A DNA stretch of 64,000 nucleotides. It comes from Isochrysis galbana. Its lineage: Eukaryota; Haptophyta; Isochrysidales; Isochrysidaceae. The stretch spans positions 10,055,072-10,119,071 of the forward strand of contig CM030931.1 of NCBI GenBank assembly GCA_018136815.1, written 5' to 3'. A model generated the notes under the pieces. That model searched no databases. It was not told where the DNA came from and saw only the letters and a list, made by a program, of their open reading frames with translations. Made by a program: the position numbers and the translations under genes. This document shows, one piece after another, positions 31,348 through 40,879 of this stretch (position 1 is the first letter of the stretch; each line of letters starts with the position of its first letter).

Positions 31348-32624
31348 GGTGATCGACGCACGACGCACGACGCACGGAGGGCGCGGAAGTGTGGAAGGAG
31401 GCTTGTGGGAGGTGGTGGCAGGCGACTGGGGGTGGCTCAGGCGCGTGCTTGGCTGGTATTGACTCGTTGACTCGGGGTATAGACTCGGGAACTCGGGGGG
31501 ACTCGCTTGGGAACACGGTGGGACTCGACGAAGTTGCTACAAAAACACTCACAAGAAACCCAAACCCCAACGACCTTGGGCTCAGAAAACTAACGTAAAC
31601 ACTCCGGAATCATACGATAAACAAACCCTCCCCGTGCGACAAAGGCTGAGGTCGCGATCGCTCGTCATGCGCGAAGAAATACGGAAAGAGAGCGCAAAAC
31701 TACGCAAACGAAGGGTTCAAACTATCGTTAAAGTGAAAACTCGTCCGCTGAAGCCAACGCGGAGGGTCGAGGAGAGGTCCAAACTCGCGCGGGGGGAAGA
31801 AGGCGATGTGCAGAGAGACCTTCTAGACAAGCGACGAGCAAGGGGCGACGAAACAAGACGCGAGACGCGGGGCGCGTGCCATTCGTTCTTCCCTTCTTTC
31901 ACCGAAAACGCGGCGAAACTAACGTTAAACATCGGTACCCCCTCCGCGAGAATCGCGAAGAAGAACGGACGAGATGGAGGCAATCATCGAAGGAATCGCG
32001 AGAGGAATCGAAGCGAGGGGGGGGAAACAGCGCGCGCGGGGGGGGAACGAACGACGGCCGGAGGAAACGAACCGCGCGCGGAGGAGAAGAACCTCGCGCG
32101 GGGGGGGGAATAATATAACGGCCGGAGGCGACGGATGGCACGCCGAGAGGAAGAACCTGCCGCGGGGGGCGAGGGACCGAGGGCACGGCGGGGCAGCGTG
32201 GGAGGGCGCGAGGGTGATCTCGGAGCGAGATCGCGTCCTTTCCCTCGCGGAGCGCAGAGAGACCCCCACGGAACATCCTGGGACCGGAGAATGTTTTGGA
32301 CGAAACTTCCCTCCGTCGGCCGAGGAGAGGAGGACGGAGAGAGAGAGAGAGAGAGTCTCGCAGAGCAACTGCGGAACGAGAAGTCGAAGTCATGCCGGTT
32401 TATTACCTTAAACGAGCCAACAATTATAGTAACAGCAAAAACAAAATTCGAATCGCAAATTTCGAGACCAAAATCTGCAAACCTGGACTTGAGACCATGG
32501 GGAATCCGAATCTGTGTGTCTTGTGCGTCAGTGGCAACACGGGGAACTGTTCAATTGTAATTGTGAGCGCGTACCTTACACGAATATTCATGCCTACAGC
32601 CTTCAGATGGGCAGGAATACAACA
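31228..32624 (-). repeat. Right (5') LTR of the retrotransposon
   Basis: A 1397-bp LTR, nearly identical to 8718-10111. In element sense it starts TGTTGTATTCC at 32624 and ends GCTCTGACA at 31228. It should carry the promoter and polyadenylation signals, but I cannot point to a TATA box. The last 120 nt are coding (gag). Just inside, the sequence is AGCACAAAATCTTCGC, which does not resemble the common initiator-tRNA primer-binding site. Confidence 0.93.
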
Positions 32625-32629
32625 GAGCG

Positions 32630-32957
32630 TCGTCCACCGGGCGGTCGCTTCCACGCGCCGTGGCTGCGCAAGCTGTGCGTGACGAACCCGAGCGGAGAGG
32701 TCGTGGCGTGGCTGACACGCTCAATGCGTGAGATGTCGCACCTGCACACGGTGCACCTCCTCGGTGCCCACTCTGTCGCGCCCGAGCTCTTGGGCGAGTT
32801 CCTCTCCTCGCTGCCCGGCGCGGTGCGCGAGCTACACCTGCGCGGGGGGCAGTTCGCCAACGCCCCGCTCTCGCTGCGGGCGCTGGAGCGTGTGGACCTC
32901 CACTCGGTGTGCATGCACAGCGAGTCGATGCGGTCGCTGCTGAGCGCAGCGGCCTAG
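32630..32957 (+). pseudogene. LRR-like host gene, 3' fragment
   Basis: Continues the frame interrupted at 8717. It has leucine-rich units such as WLRKLCVTNPSGEVV, HLHTVHLLGAHSVAPELL, AVRELHLRGGQ and LERVDLHSVCMHSESM, ending in TAG at 32955-32957. The composition resembles the LRR part of F-box/LRR-type or other LRR proteins; no specific function can be named. It is cut from its own promoter and 5' part by the retrotransposon. The codon usage is G/C-rich, unlike the element. Confidence 0.7.
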
Positions 32958-33170
32958 GGCCGGGTAAGGGTTTCGCGAAACTTTTTACGAAACTTTGGGG
33001 GGTTTCGGCGGGAAAAAACTTTCGCGAAACATCGGGGCTCAGCCGGCAATTTTGGCTCGCTTGCGGCACTTGGGGTTGGGCTGGACCGGATGCTAGGCAG
33101 AGGGTCTTCCTCCCACAGCTCAGCTTGCCCCAACATAAAAAAAAATCTTAAAAAACTAGCCCTAGCCCTG

Positions 33171-33920
33171 CAACTAAGTTTATACTTGGTTGCCCCATGG
33201 GGGGGCACGAGCCCCCCCCTCTCTCCACTCCTCCCCTGCCATGGGGGAGGAACCACCCATCCTCCTGGCACGCCTGATGGCTTGCCAGGAGGCCACTGCC
33301 CTACTGACCCACTCCCTTCCCCACAGGCTCGCCCCATTCGCCCATCCTGGCCCCTCGTGGCCAGCCCATTGCTCCAACCCCCCCCCCCCCCTGGTCGACA
33401 GGCAGACAGGTGCAGATTGGGGGCCCCAGAGGCTCAGGAGCGCCAGCGAGGGAGAGGCAGGGGAGACCAGGGCCCAGTCCCAGCCTCCTCTGCCCCCAGA
33501 GCTGGCCTCCAAGAGCCTCCAGGGGTCGCCAGCAGGCAGCTGCAGGCCTGCCGCAGGCGCGCCATCGCGCGTGCCGCAGGAGAGGGGAGAGAGAGCGCGG
33601 AGAAGGGGGTGGGCGGAGCGAGAGCTCCGCTCACCGAAAAATAGGTAAGTCCCGCACCTGTTTACAGGATAAGTCGGGGCTGAGACCGCCGCCCACTCGG
33701 AGACACAGGAGGAAGGGGGGGAATGATCACCGGGGGGGGCGCGGGCCACCGGACCATATCTAAGCCCTTCACCCCTATCCCCCTAGTAGTGCACGGGGGG
33801 AGTCGCCTTATGGCGGGGGGAGAAGGGCCGGGGAAGTGGGGGTGTAGAAAGTTTCCTACGTGAGTAGAAAGTAGAGGGTCCACGGCCGCGTGTGCGGTGA
33901 GACTATTAAAAGGTTTAATT
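33171..33920 (+). mobile_element. SINE/LINE-like retroposon copy with 14-bp target duplication
   Basis: Starts CAACTAAGTTTATACTTGG and carries the ATGG-GGGG-CACGAG-CCCCCCC core, then a GGAGGAACCAC stretch, as in the copies at 7334 and 53761. It is flanked by AAAAACTAGCCCTA at 33151-33164 and 33921-33934 (six extra bases, GCCCTG, follow the left repeat). It inserted into a decayed LINE reverse-transcriptase segment: the frame ending ...LKTLGLVF breaks at its right edge. No protein is encoded. Confidence 0.72.
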
Positions 33921-34733
33921 AAAAACTAGCCCTAACGTCTTCAGTGTCGAGAGATGTTCCGGAATAGCTGCCTTTCTCAGCGCTCCCATTCTTATTATTA
34001 CGCTCTTTGCTTTGTTCACTCGAGCACCTGTGGCTCTCCCATAGTTCTCTAGCAAGCGCATCGCTCGCGTGACCGATTCGTAGGAGTTGGCTAGGAGCTG
34101 CGTGTCGTCCGCAAATTGGCCGGTGGCTTCGGGCGGCCCCGTTGGGGCGTCGTGACTGCGGTGGGCTGGGAGGTGGGAGGCGGCGCGGCGCGCTCCATCG
34201 CTAAAACTATAACTATAGTTTTTGTCAGCTTGCCCCAACATAGCTGTGGTCAATTCGGGGTCCTCGGGCACTTGAAGGCTAGCGTCCACAGGAGTGGCCT
34301 CGACGTTTGAATCAACGACGGCCGAGCGGTCGAGAGTCTCAGGACGCTCCTGGGAAGCATTTTGTAGAGCACTTTGAGGCGGTTCTGATGGTGCAAGTCT
34401 CGTCTCGCCAGCCCCAAGGGTTCGCGAGTCGTCGTTGGGAGAAGACAGAAAGCATTCAAGGTCATCCCCGGCAGAATTTTTGCAGACTTTTTCCTTGATT
34501 CCGGCCGAAGGCGCGGGTTTGAAGTTTGTACTTGTGGAGATGGACTGTTCCCAGGATCCGGGTAAGGCTCCTGAGACTCCATCCTTGGCAACCCACGCGT
34601 CCGTAGGCGGCCTATCGACTTGGGTAGCGGGTGAAGATACTTGGGAAGGCTTGGGCACGGGTGCAGTGGTGCAGGGGTCCGCGCGCGGCGGCGAGGGCGA
34701 ATTTGGCGGTGCAGAGGGCGGTGATGGGTCCAT
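33915..34733 (-). pseudogene. LINE (non-LTR retrotransposon) fragment with reverse-transcriptase remnant
   Basis: From ATG 34733 the frame gives a Pro/Ser-rich segment joined, after about residue 195, to a piece typical of LINE reverse transcriptase: GQFADDTQLLANS (the F/YADD catalytic box), then LENYGRATGARVNKAKS (the asparagine-KS motif) and LKTLGLVF. Most RT motifs and any endonuclease are missing, so it is an internally deleted copy. Its 3' end was cut by the SINE-like insertion at 33171-33920. The word AGCTTGCCCCAACATA occurs both at 34229 and at 33122, so the flank left of the SINE-like copy may belong to the same element. Confidence 0.7.
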
Positions 34734-34751
34734 AGAAACAGATTGAATCAA

Positions 34752-35190
34752 TCTCTAGTGGGTGATTTCTAGCGAGAGACCACACACAACTCAGTAGGGG
34801 TTCAAGGGTACGAGGGGTCACGGTACGGCTTCGATCGCAGAGCGCTGCGACGGTTGCTGGGTGCGTACGAAGACACGCCACACCACTTTCTAACATAAAC
34901 AAGGGCAACACGTAATAAACACGGGAGCGAATGCCACGGTGGGTCAACAGAGAGAGCAAAGAAGGAACCAATTGGCCAGAAGAGAACTCGTCGTCTCGTC
35001 GTCCTAGAGAAGGATTGCACACAGAAAAGGCGCGAAAGGGATTCATCCATGCTTAGTGAAGATCCTACAAGATTCATCGGCGAATAGCGTCTCAACGCGA
35101 GCACAGTGGCGTGCACTTTACCTATAGCTTTTCGTAGCTTAGCCATGGAGTAGCTGGTAGACTTAAAAAGTCTAGAAGCTTACAGAGGTG
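34752..35190. other. Probable 5' part of the LINE fragment, no clear gene
   Basis: Minus-strand frames here (for example 35146-34802) are short and not recognisable. The segment may be the 5' region of the decayed LINE, but nothing proves it. Confidence 0.35.
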
Positions 35191-35574
35191 TTAGACTTAC
35201 AGAGTCTAGATGCTTGAGGTTCTTGAGGGTGTACTTTAGCAAGCAAGATGCTCGCTACTTCCTTGGTCTTCATCGACACGTGCTTACTACTCCCTTGATC
35301 TCCATGCCTGGGTGATCAGTCCAGAGCTAGAGCATATTATTCATATTCCGAGTAGAAAGAAGCCTGTAGAAGCTGCTTGGCCACGTGGGTATAATGGTAG
35401 ACCAACATTGAATGAAGTGTAGTGATTGATAGAAGCGTGGAGACGTTGTAGACGTAGAGATAGACATAAGAACGAAGATTGATGATTTACCATCGCGGTT
35501 ATAACGGTAGAGCGGAAAATAGCGAAATAGCCTGCAGAGGCTCGCGAATGCGACATGCTCGGAGCCCCTCCCAC
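35191..35574 (+). repeat. Transposon-tail repeat, copy 1
   Basis: About 380 bp nearly identical to 61254-61580 (GACTTACA-AGTCTAGA, CTTGAGGTTCTTGAGGG, CGACACGTGCTTACTACTCC and so on), continuing through GAAATAGCCTGCAGAGGC to TCGCGAATGCGACAT, which matches 62831-62890. The copy at 61 kb lies directly after a DDE-transposase fragment, so this is probably the 3' tail of that element. This copy lacks the insertion seen at 61581-62830 and so shows the empty site. Confidence 0.75.
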
Positions 35575-35755
35575 AAGTGCCCATTAATGGTACAATAACG
35601 GGCAATTTTGAGTTTCTCAGAGGGCCCAAACTTAGCACATTAACAGGTTTAGTTTTGGGCTGGGTGTTAACAGGTCAGATGTTGCCCATTATTGGGTATT
35701 AATGGTATTAACTTGTTAACGGGCTTAACCCAGCCCTAGCCTTGCAGAACACATA
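35575..35755. repeat. TTAACAGG-rich dispersed repeat, copy 2
   Basis: Inverted relative of 8270-8455. It ends CAGCCCTAGCCTTGC, the complement of the start of the first copy, and contains CATTAACAGG and GTTAACAGG words. It is divergent from the first copy; no target duplication was recognised. Confidence 0.5.
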
Positions 35756-36041
35756 ACGGACTCATAGCGCGCGACAATGAACACCCGTCAACCAGCGGCG
35801 AGCGGGGACTCGCGGGCGCCATCGCTACTCAGGGCTGGACGAGGACGAGACCAGCCGCGACGAATTTTCTTTTCGCCGATGCAAAAAATCTCGTTCCCGT
35901 TTTCCTCGTCGTTGGAGTACGTACTGACCCCCCCTACAAAAGAGACGCGCGTATTTTTTCTTTACAGTAGAATTTTACCTGCTACATGTAAGCGCTGCGG
36001 GCTGTCGGTTGGTACCAGGCTAGTGGGCGCTGTGCACACGG

Positions 36042-36689
36042 ATGAGCCTCAAATTCATCACGGATGTGAAGGACGACGAGTCGTGGGAGAGTGTTGTCAT
36101 CCAGGCGCCCTCATCGACACTATGTGTTATCGATGTATACACGCAGTGGTGCGGGCCGTGTACTGCGCTCGATCACAAACTTCAGCAGCTGCACATCGAG
36201 CTTGTGAACAGCGAGATCAAGGTGAGGCTACGCACGGATCGATCCCTACGACTGCTCGCCAGCGGCTGCACTCCACGCTTCTCCCCCTTCTGAGATAAAA
36301 ACGCTGTGCCGAAAATTGCATTTCCAGTATGTGCGAGCCATTTCGGACTATGTCACTGCCTTGGAGAATCATCGTGACCGGTCAATGCCGCTTTTTCTAT
36401 TTTATCGGGTGCGCGATGAAGCTACCAGCGCAACAGCCCAGCGGTGCAGTTCGATGTGCAAGCATTTTTTCCAGCACGTTCTCATGTCAACGAGGATGAC
36501 ATGACGTATTGATCATGCTGCCACATCTGCCTTTTCCTGTGCACATAGGGAGGGGTGCAAGTGGATGAGCTGCATGGCGCAAACCAGGTGGAGCTCACTC
36601 GCAGGGTTCAAAGTCTGAGTCAAGCCTCGAGAGAGCACAATAGCGAATCGGCCGGGAATGTGGACGCCGCGATCATCCAAGAATGTTGA
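36042..36689 (+). CDS. Thioredoxin-domain protein of the dynein-arm/NME8-9 type, three exons
   Basis: Exons 36042-36221, 36328-36408 and 36549-36689, all phase 0 with GT-AG introns, give 133 residues. Thioredoxins reduce or bind partner proteins through a CXXC site. Here VIDVYTQWCGPCTALD (about residues 26-41) is intact. PLFLFYRGGVQVDELHGAN forms the second half of the fold, with the cis-Pro region as SMPLF. The VIDVY-x-x-WCGPC wording is that of axonemal thioredoxins such as those fused to NDK domains in NME8/NME9 and the Chlamydomonas outer-arm dynein thioredoxin light chains. No NDK domain follows: the frame stops at TGA 36687-36689. Flagellar location is inference from family resemblance. 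Confidence 0.85.
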
Positions 36690-38560
36690 AGGATAATTTG
36701 GAATAAGGTTACCGAATCACAAGTTACCAAGCTGGGGAGCTCTCTCTCTCTTCTCTATGCTCAAACTCCTTGGCTTTCCTCTCTTAGATGGGAGAATTTT
36801 TGATGCGTAGTGGCAAATTGCAGAAGTCAGCTTCTCGTATTCAGCTCTTTGCTCGAAATCACACAGTGCTGGGTCCGTGTATCCAAGTGCTCATTAGAAT
36901 GTCATCTAGCACTTCCTTTTCTCCGGCGACGAGCGAACACATTCCTCCATGTTCGCCAAATAGTTCGCCGGTCAGTCTCCACACTTCCACTTGTCCATCT
37001 ACGCATGAAGCTCTTTCGCAGCATGCTCAGCCTGCACCGCTGTCTGATTTGCTGCCTTTTTTCTCACTACTTCCATGAGAGCTGAATCATTCTTGCCATC
37101 CAGCGGACTGTTTTTTCAGCGTGGCGATGCGCGTGCCCGAGAGCGTTTTTTTCTTGTGCTCGAGCTTGCTGGAGCCTATACTACAGGAGCCATCATATCC
37201 GAGACTAGATGCCACTAGGAAATAGATGTCGCCACGTACCGAGGTCCATCGAATCGAACTTAGTCGCATCTTTCATTTTTTGCCATATGATGCCATATGC
37301 CATCATCCATCATATCATATGCACATGCACTACTCACTACGCATGCGCGGGGCAGCGGGTGGGCTGAAAGATAGAGGCCTACTAGCTGTTCTGCAGAGCC
37401 ATGTATGGACTATGGGCGCACGCTTGCAGGCCCCCCTTGCAGGCCCCCCTTACGCAATCTCGCCTCACGCGTGGCACTAGGTTGGCTATGTGCTGTGTCG
37501 AAGCCACGCCCGCTCTCTAGAATCACACCCCTCATCGGCTGCCTTGCGGACATTAGCCCCGTCCGTCCCATCGACTGTCGCTCCTAAGCGCGCCCCGCGC
37601 CCCCCGCGGCCCGCGACGTGCTCCATCGATGGTCAACACTGGGGTCGCCGCGCGCGGGGGGTTCGCCGCATATCGCCGTGCCTCTTGTCGTGGGCGGGCT
37701 GGGAGCAATCGGGGGGAAGGGGACAATTGACAATTGAGGGCACGGAAGGATCCTCCCCGCTTGCTACTCATGGGCCCGGGGCCCGGGATGTGTGGTTCTG
37801 GTTAGCTAGTAAGAGAAGGCGGGAGTAGGGGCGAGCGGCGTGCGTTCCAAGCTCCAACTCCTAACTAAGCTAAATGGTCTCGTCCCCCCCTTCCCCTTCG
37901 CCCATCGCCTTCCTCCTACGCCATTAAAAAATCATTCATACGGCCTTCTGACCGGAGGTCACGGCGGAAGTTTTGCGTTTTGCTAGGTCTGGCTAGCAGG
38001 GCGGAGTGTTTATTTTGGTTTGGCGCGTGGCGGGCCTCTGCCTCTGTATTGAACTTTGTGTTGTAATGTAAGCCACGTTTCAGCTTTTGTGTTTGTGACT
38101 AACTAAAACTAAGGCCAACGCTTTTGTGTATTTATTATGTAAGGTTGCCGCCCATTACTTACGAGTCTCCCCTACTCATTTTTGGTGACAATATTGGAGT
38201 GCTCAGCTCCAATGCACCTTTGACCTTTGATTTTAGGTTTTCTCCCCCGGGTTAAGAGCGTATTGCGTGTTCGTCGGCCAGCAAAAGAGGAGAGAGGGAG
38301 AGGGGCACCTTGCCCCGCCGTGAGTGAACCAAGTATAAATAAACTTACTACAAACTGCTAACTGCAAAGTGTAGTGCACAGAGACTCGCAACTCCCAACA
38401 ACGAGCTTTGGTTAAGGGCGCTAGCTTCCGGGACGGGATATGCAGCATGATGCCCTCAACCTACTACTTCAACCTCCATCGCGAAGGACCGTTCTTAGAT
38501 TGCCTTGTGATATGCGCATTGATTTACGCACGCGTGGCGAAGAGGGCGGAATTGCGCCAT
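36690..38560. other. Long intergenic region, no gene seen
   Basis: Contains no convincing coding frame. It includes a duplicated GCAGGCCCCCCTT word (about 37426-37452) and, at 38330-38348, a lone head motif of the SINE-like family (GAACCAAGTATAAATAAACT). It is bounded by the 3' ends of the thioredoxin and MLH1 genes, which converge. Confidence 0.5.
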
Positions 38561-40879
38561 TTAACATCTCTCAAATATTTTGTAGAGCTGCTCGGTGGAC
38601 GCCACCTGAACTATCGTGTGGTTAGACGCTTGCTCGATGGGCGGCTCGTACGCGCGTCGGATGCTAGGAAGCAGCAGGTGCTGTATTGTCCATGTCGAGG
38701 AACATCCTGTCTCATTCACCGCACAATCCTGAGCTGGAGCCTGTGATGATTCATCCTGGTCTAGCACACCAATCTCATCCACTCTATACAAAGATGCAAG
38801 CAGACGAGCCAAGCTTTCAAAGCAAGGTTCCTCGGCATCCCAGCGCACGTGTGAGACGAGACGCAGAGTGAAGAGGGGCAACGCGTTTAGCGGCGGGACA
38901 TAGCCATCAACGAGTTGCGGCAGTGCTACGATGGCGTCGTCGCGGATGACAAGCGAGACGTACTCCTCTAGCATCTCGGCCTTCTCTGATAGCAGACGGG
39001 CCACTGCTTTGCCGATGTCGACAGGCGCCCCATCTGCGGGCTTCCACCCTGCGCGTGGGTCGCGCAGCGCGAGGACGCAGAGATCGACGATGGGCGCTGG
39101 CGACGACAGCGAAATGAGGGCAAGGTTGCCCCATCGGTGAAGAGTTTGTTGATAGAAGAACTCTTCGGAGACCACACCAATGTGCACGACGTAGAGTTTT
39201 GTTTGGTGTTGCAAAAGTACATGCAGAGCGTCGATGACTCCGACGTACACATGCTGTCTGAAAAGAATCATTAGGCCTCGGTGTGCATTCTGTGTTACCT
39301 TCCTCAAAAGGCTGTGGATAGACGATAACTCGCACGGTATCCAAGGTCGGTCAGAGGCAGCCAAGGCTTCGCCGATTACTCGCCTGCCGCCACATGTCGA
39401 CGTTGGCACGCTGAGCACGGCCTTTGTCGCGACGGCACTCTGACCTGAGGTGTCGTCGTCGCCATCGCCGGCCGCGTCTTCTCGGGATCGCTTCTCCGCC
39501 CCCCGGCTTACACTCGATCTTTCGCCTCCACTAACGCCACTTCCGATGGCCACTTGGCTTGAACTTCGTGCTGCCGAGGCTGAGGGCCTGCAAATATAAC
39601 GGTCGAGCTCGCCGACTTTCATGCCCTCGTTCACACGTACCTGCTTACGAGGATCAGGACCAGATTTCGCCGTCGCGGCCGCCGAGGGAGCAACGGCTCC
39701 CTCGCGAGGCGCGGCACTGTCGAAGTCTTGCGTGCGGCGATGGCCACCACTAGCACTGCCGCCCAACCCGCTCCTGCCACGTGACTCCTCGCCAGGGAGG
39801 ACAGCCTGGGTTAAATAGGTGCGCGAGGTATTAGAGCCAAGAAGTGCCGCGCGCAGCGTCGCCTGGACTGCACCAATCACCTCCTCTTGGTGGAGGAAGT
39901 GCACCTCACGCTTGGTAGGGTGCACGTTGACGTCAATTGCATTTGGTGGCAGTCGCAAAGAAATGTACATGAAGGGGTGAGTGTGCTTCGGCAAATAGGC
40001 GGCATACACCTCTTCCAACGCCCGGCGCAGGTGGTTCGACTCAACCAAGCGCTTGTTGATGAAGAGATGGAAGATCAGCCGCTTGTGCGAGAAGTTAGCA
40101 TTAGACACATATCCGCGGATTTTGAGGCCGAGAGTTGTGTCCTCGCCTTCAACCTTCACGAGTTCTCGCGCTACCGTCGCACCGTGCACTAGGCGGATAA
40201 CGTCCAGAGTCGAATGGCTCATGAGAGTATGGAGCTCTGTGGCAGTCTCACCAGCCTTCTTGCATGACATGGCGATGCCCGCGTTGTCGATTGCATACGA
40301 CTGCACCACTTGTAGGATCTTTGAGTACTCCTCAGCATTGCCCTTGATAGCCGCCCTTCGCATAGGGATGTTGAAGAACATGTCCTCTACGACGATCTGA
40401 GTGCCCTTGGTGCCGGCACACGCCTTGGGTTCCGCCAGCTCACCTGGTTTGCTGGGAACAATCACCCCGTCGGCATACGATGCGCGGTAGGCGCACGGGG
40501 CTCCAGCAGTCATCGAGGTGATTGCGACATGCGCTACATGTGAGATAGATGCCAACGCCTCGCCCCGAAAGCCAAAGGTGTCGATCTGCTCAAGGTCTTC
40601 GTACTCTCTCAATTTGGACGTGGCGAAGCGCTCGCACACGCGCGGGAAGTCTTCGCGGGCGATGCCGTGCCCGTTATCACTGATCTGCAGAAGCTTCATG
40701 CCGCCTGCACGCGAGAGGACACTGATTGAGGTGGAGCCAGCGTCGAGCGAGTTCTCGAGCATCTCCTTGAGCGCGCTGGCGGGCCGCAGGATGACTTCGC
40801 CCGCGGCGATCCGGTTCACCACCTCCTGCGAGAGAGGGCGGATGGGGCGCGTCGGCTCGGCAGGGGACGCGGACGTCAT
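38561..40879 (-). CDS. MLH1: DNA mismatch repair protein MLH1
   Basis: Single-exon frame of 772 residues from ATG 40879. MLH1 is the common subunit of MutL complexes (with PMS1/PMS2/MLH3) in post-replicative mismatch repair and meiosis. The N-terminal GHKL ATPase is complete: IAAGEVI, EMLENSLDAG (catalytic Glu and Asn), SDNGHGI, FATSKL and FGFRGEALASISHV, followed by the transducer domain with NVHPTKREVHFL. A low-complexity linker of about 150 residues follows, with an RKQVRVNE segment. The C-terminal dimerisation domain ends exactly in FERC, the hallmark C-terminus of MLH1, which separates it from PMS1/PMS2. The length is close to that of animal and fungal MLH1. No introns are needed. Confidence 0.97.
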   Translation of the reverse strand: MTSASPAEPTRPIRPLSQEVVNRIAAGEVILRPASALKEMLENSLDAGSTSISVLSRAGGMKLLQISDNGHGIAREDFPRVCERFATSKLREYEDLEQIDTFGFRGEALASISHVAHVAITSMTAGAPCAYRASYADGVIVPSKPGELAEPKACAGTKGTQIVVEDMFFNIPMRRAAIKGNAEEYSKILQVVQSYAIDNAGIAMSCKKAGETATELHTLMSHSTLDVIRLVHGATVARELVKVEGEDTTLGLKIRGYVSNANFSHKRLIFHLFINKRLVESNHLRRALEEVYAAYLPKHTHPFMYISLRLPPNAIDVNVHPTKREVHFLHQEEVIGAVQATLRAALLGSNTSRTYLTQAVLPGEESRGRSGLGGSASGGHRRTQDFDSAAPREGAVAPSAAATAKSGPDPRKQVRVNEGMKVGELDRYICRPSASAARSSSQVAIGSGVSGGERSSVSRGAEKRSREDAAGDGDDDTSGQSAVATKAVLSVPTSTCGGRRVIGEALAASDRPWIPCELSSIHSLLRKVTQNAHRGLMILFRQHVYVGVIDALHVLLQHQTKLYVVHIGVVSEEFFYQQTLHRWGNLALISLSSPAPIVDLCVLALRDPRAGWKPADGAPVDIGKAVARLLSEKAEMLEEYVSLVIRDDAIVALPQLVDGYVPPLNALPLFTLRLVSHVRWDAEEPCFESLARLLASLYRVDEIGVLDQDESSQAPAQDCAVNETGCSSTWTIQHLLLPSIRRAYEPPIEQASNHTIVQVASTEQLYKIFERC

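Larger units (their letters stand above)
8718..32624 (-). mobile_element. Ty3/gypsy chromovirus-type LTR retrotransposon carrying a methyltransferase domain (apparent 23.9 kb, probably about 13.9 kb)
   Basis: The outer LTRs (8718-10111 and 31228-32624) are nearly identical, start TG and end CA, and are flanked by the 5-bp target duplication GAGCG (8713-8717 and 32625-32629), so they bound one insertion. The element is transcribed leftwards: 5' LTR at right, gag, amber codon, Ser/Pro-rich extension, pol, polypurine tract, 3' LTR at left. A third LTR and most of pol appear again in the middle, next to a 100-N gap. The repeated block matches almost perfectly apart from one-base indels. A single element with two unmerged overlapping contig ends explains this best; a tandem array sharing LTRs is the alternative. 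An intact 2232-codon pol and near-identical LTRs indicate recent activity. Confidence 0.93.

Noticed and set aside
8718-32624. Tandem array of two full retrotransposons sharing a central LTR
   Set aside because: The 100-N gap, restart inside the LTR and indel-only differences fit an unmerged contig overlap better; the single GAGCG duplication pair fits one insertion. Kept only as an alternative.
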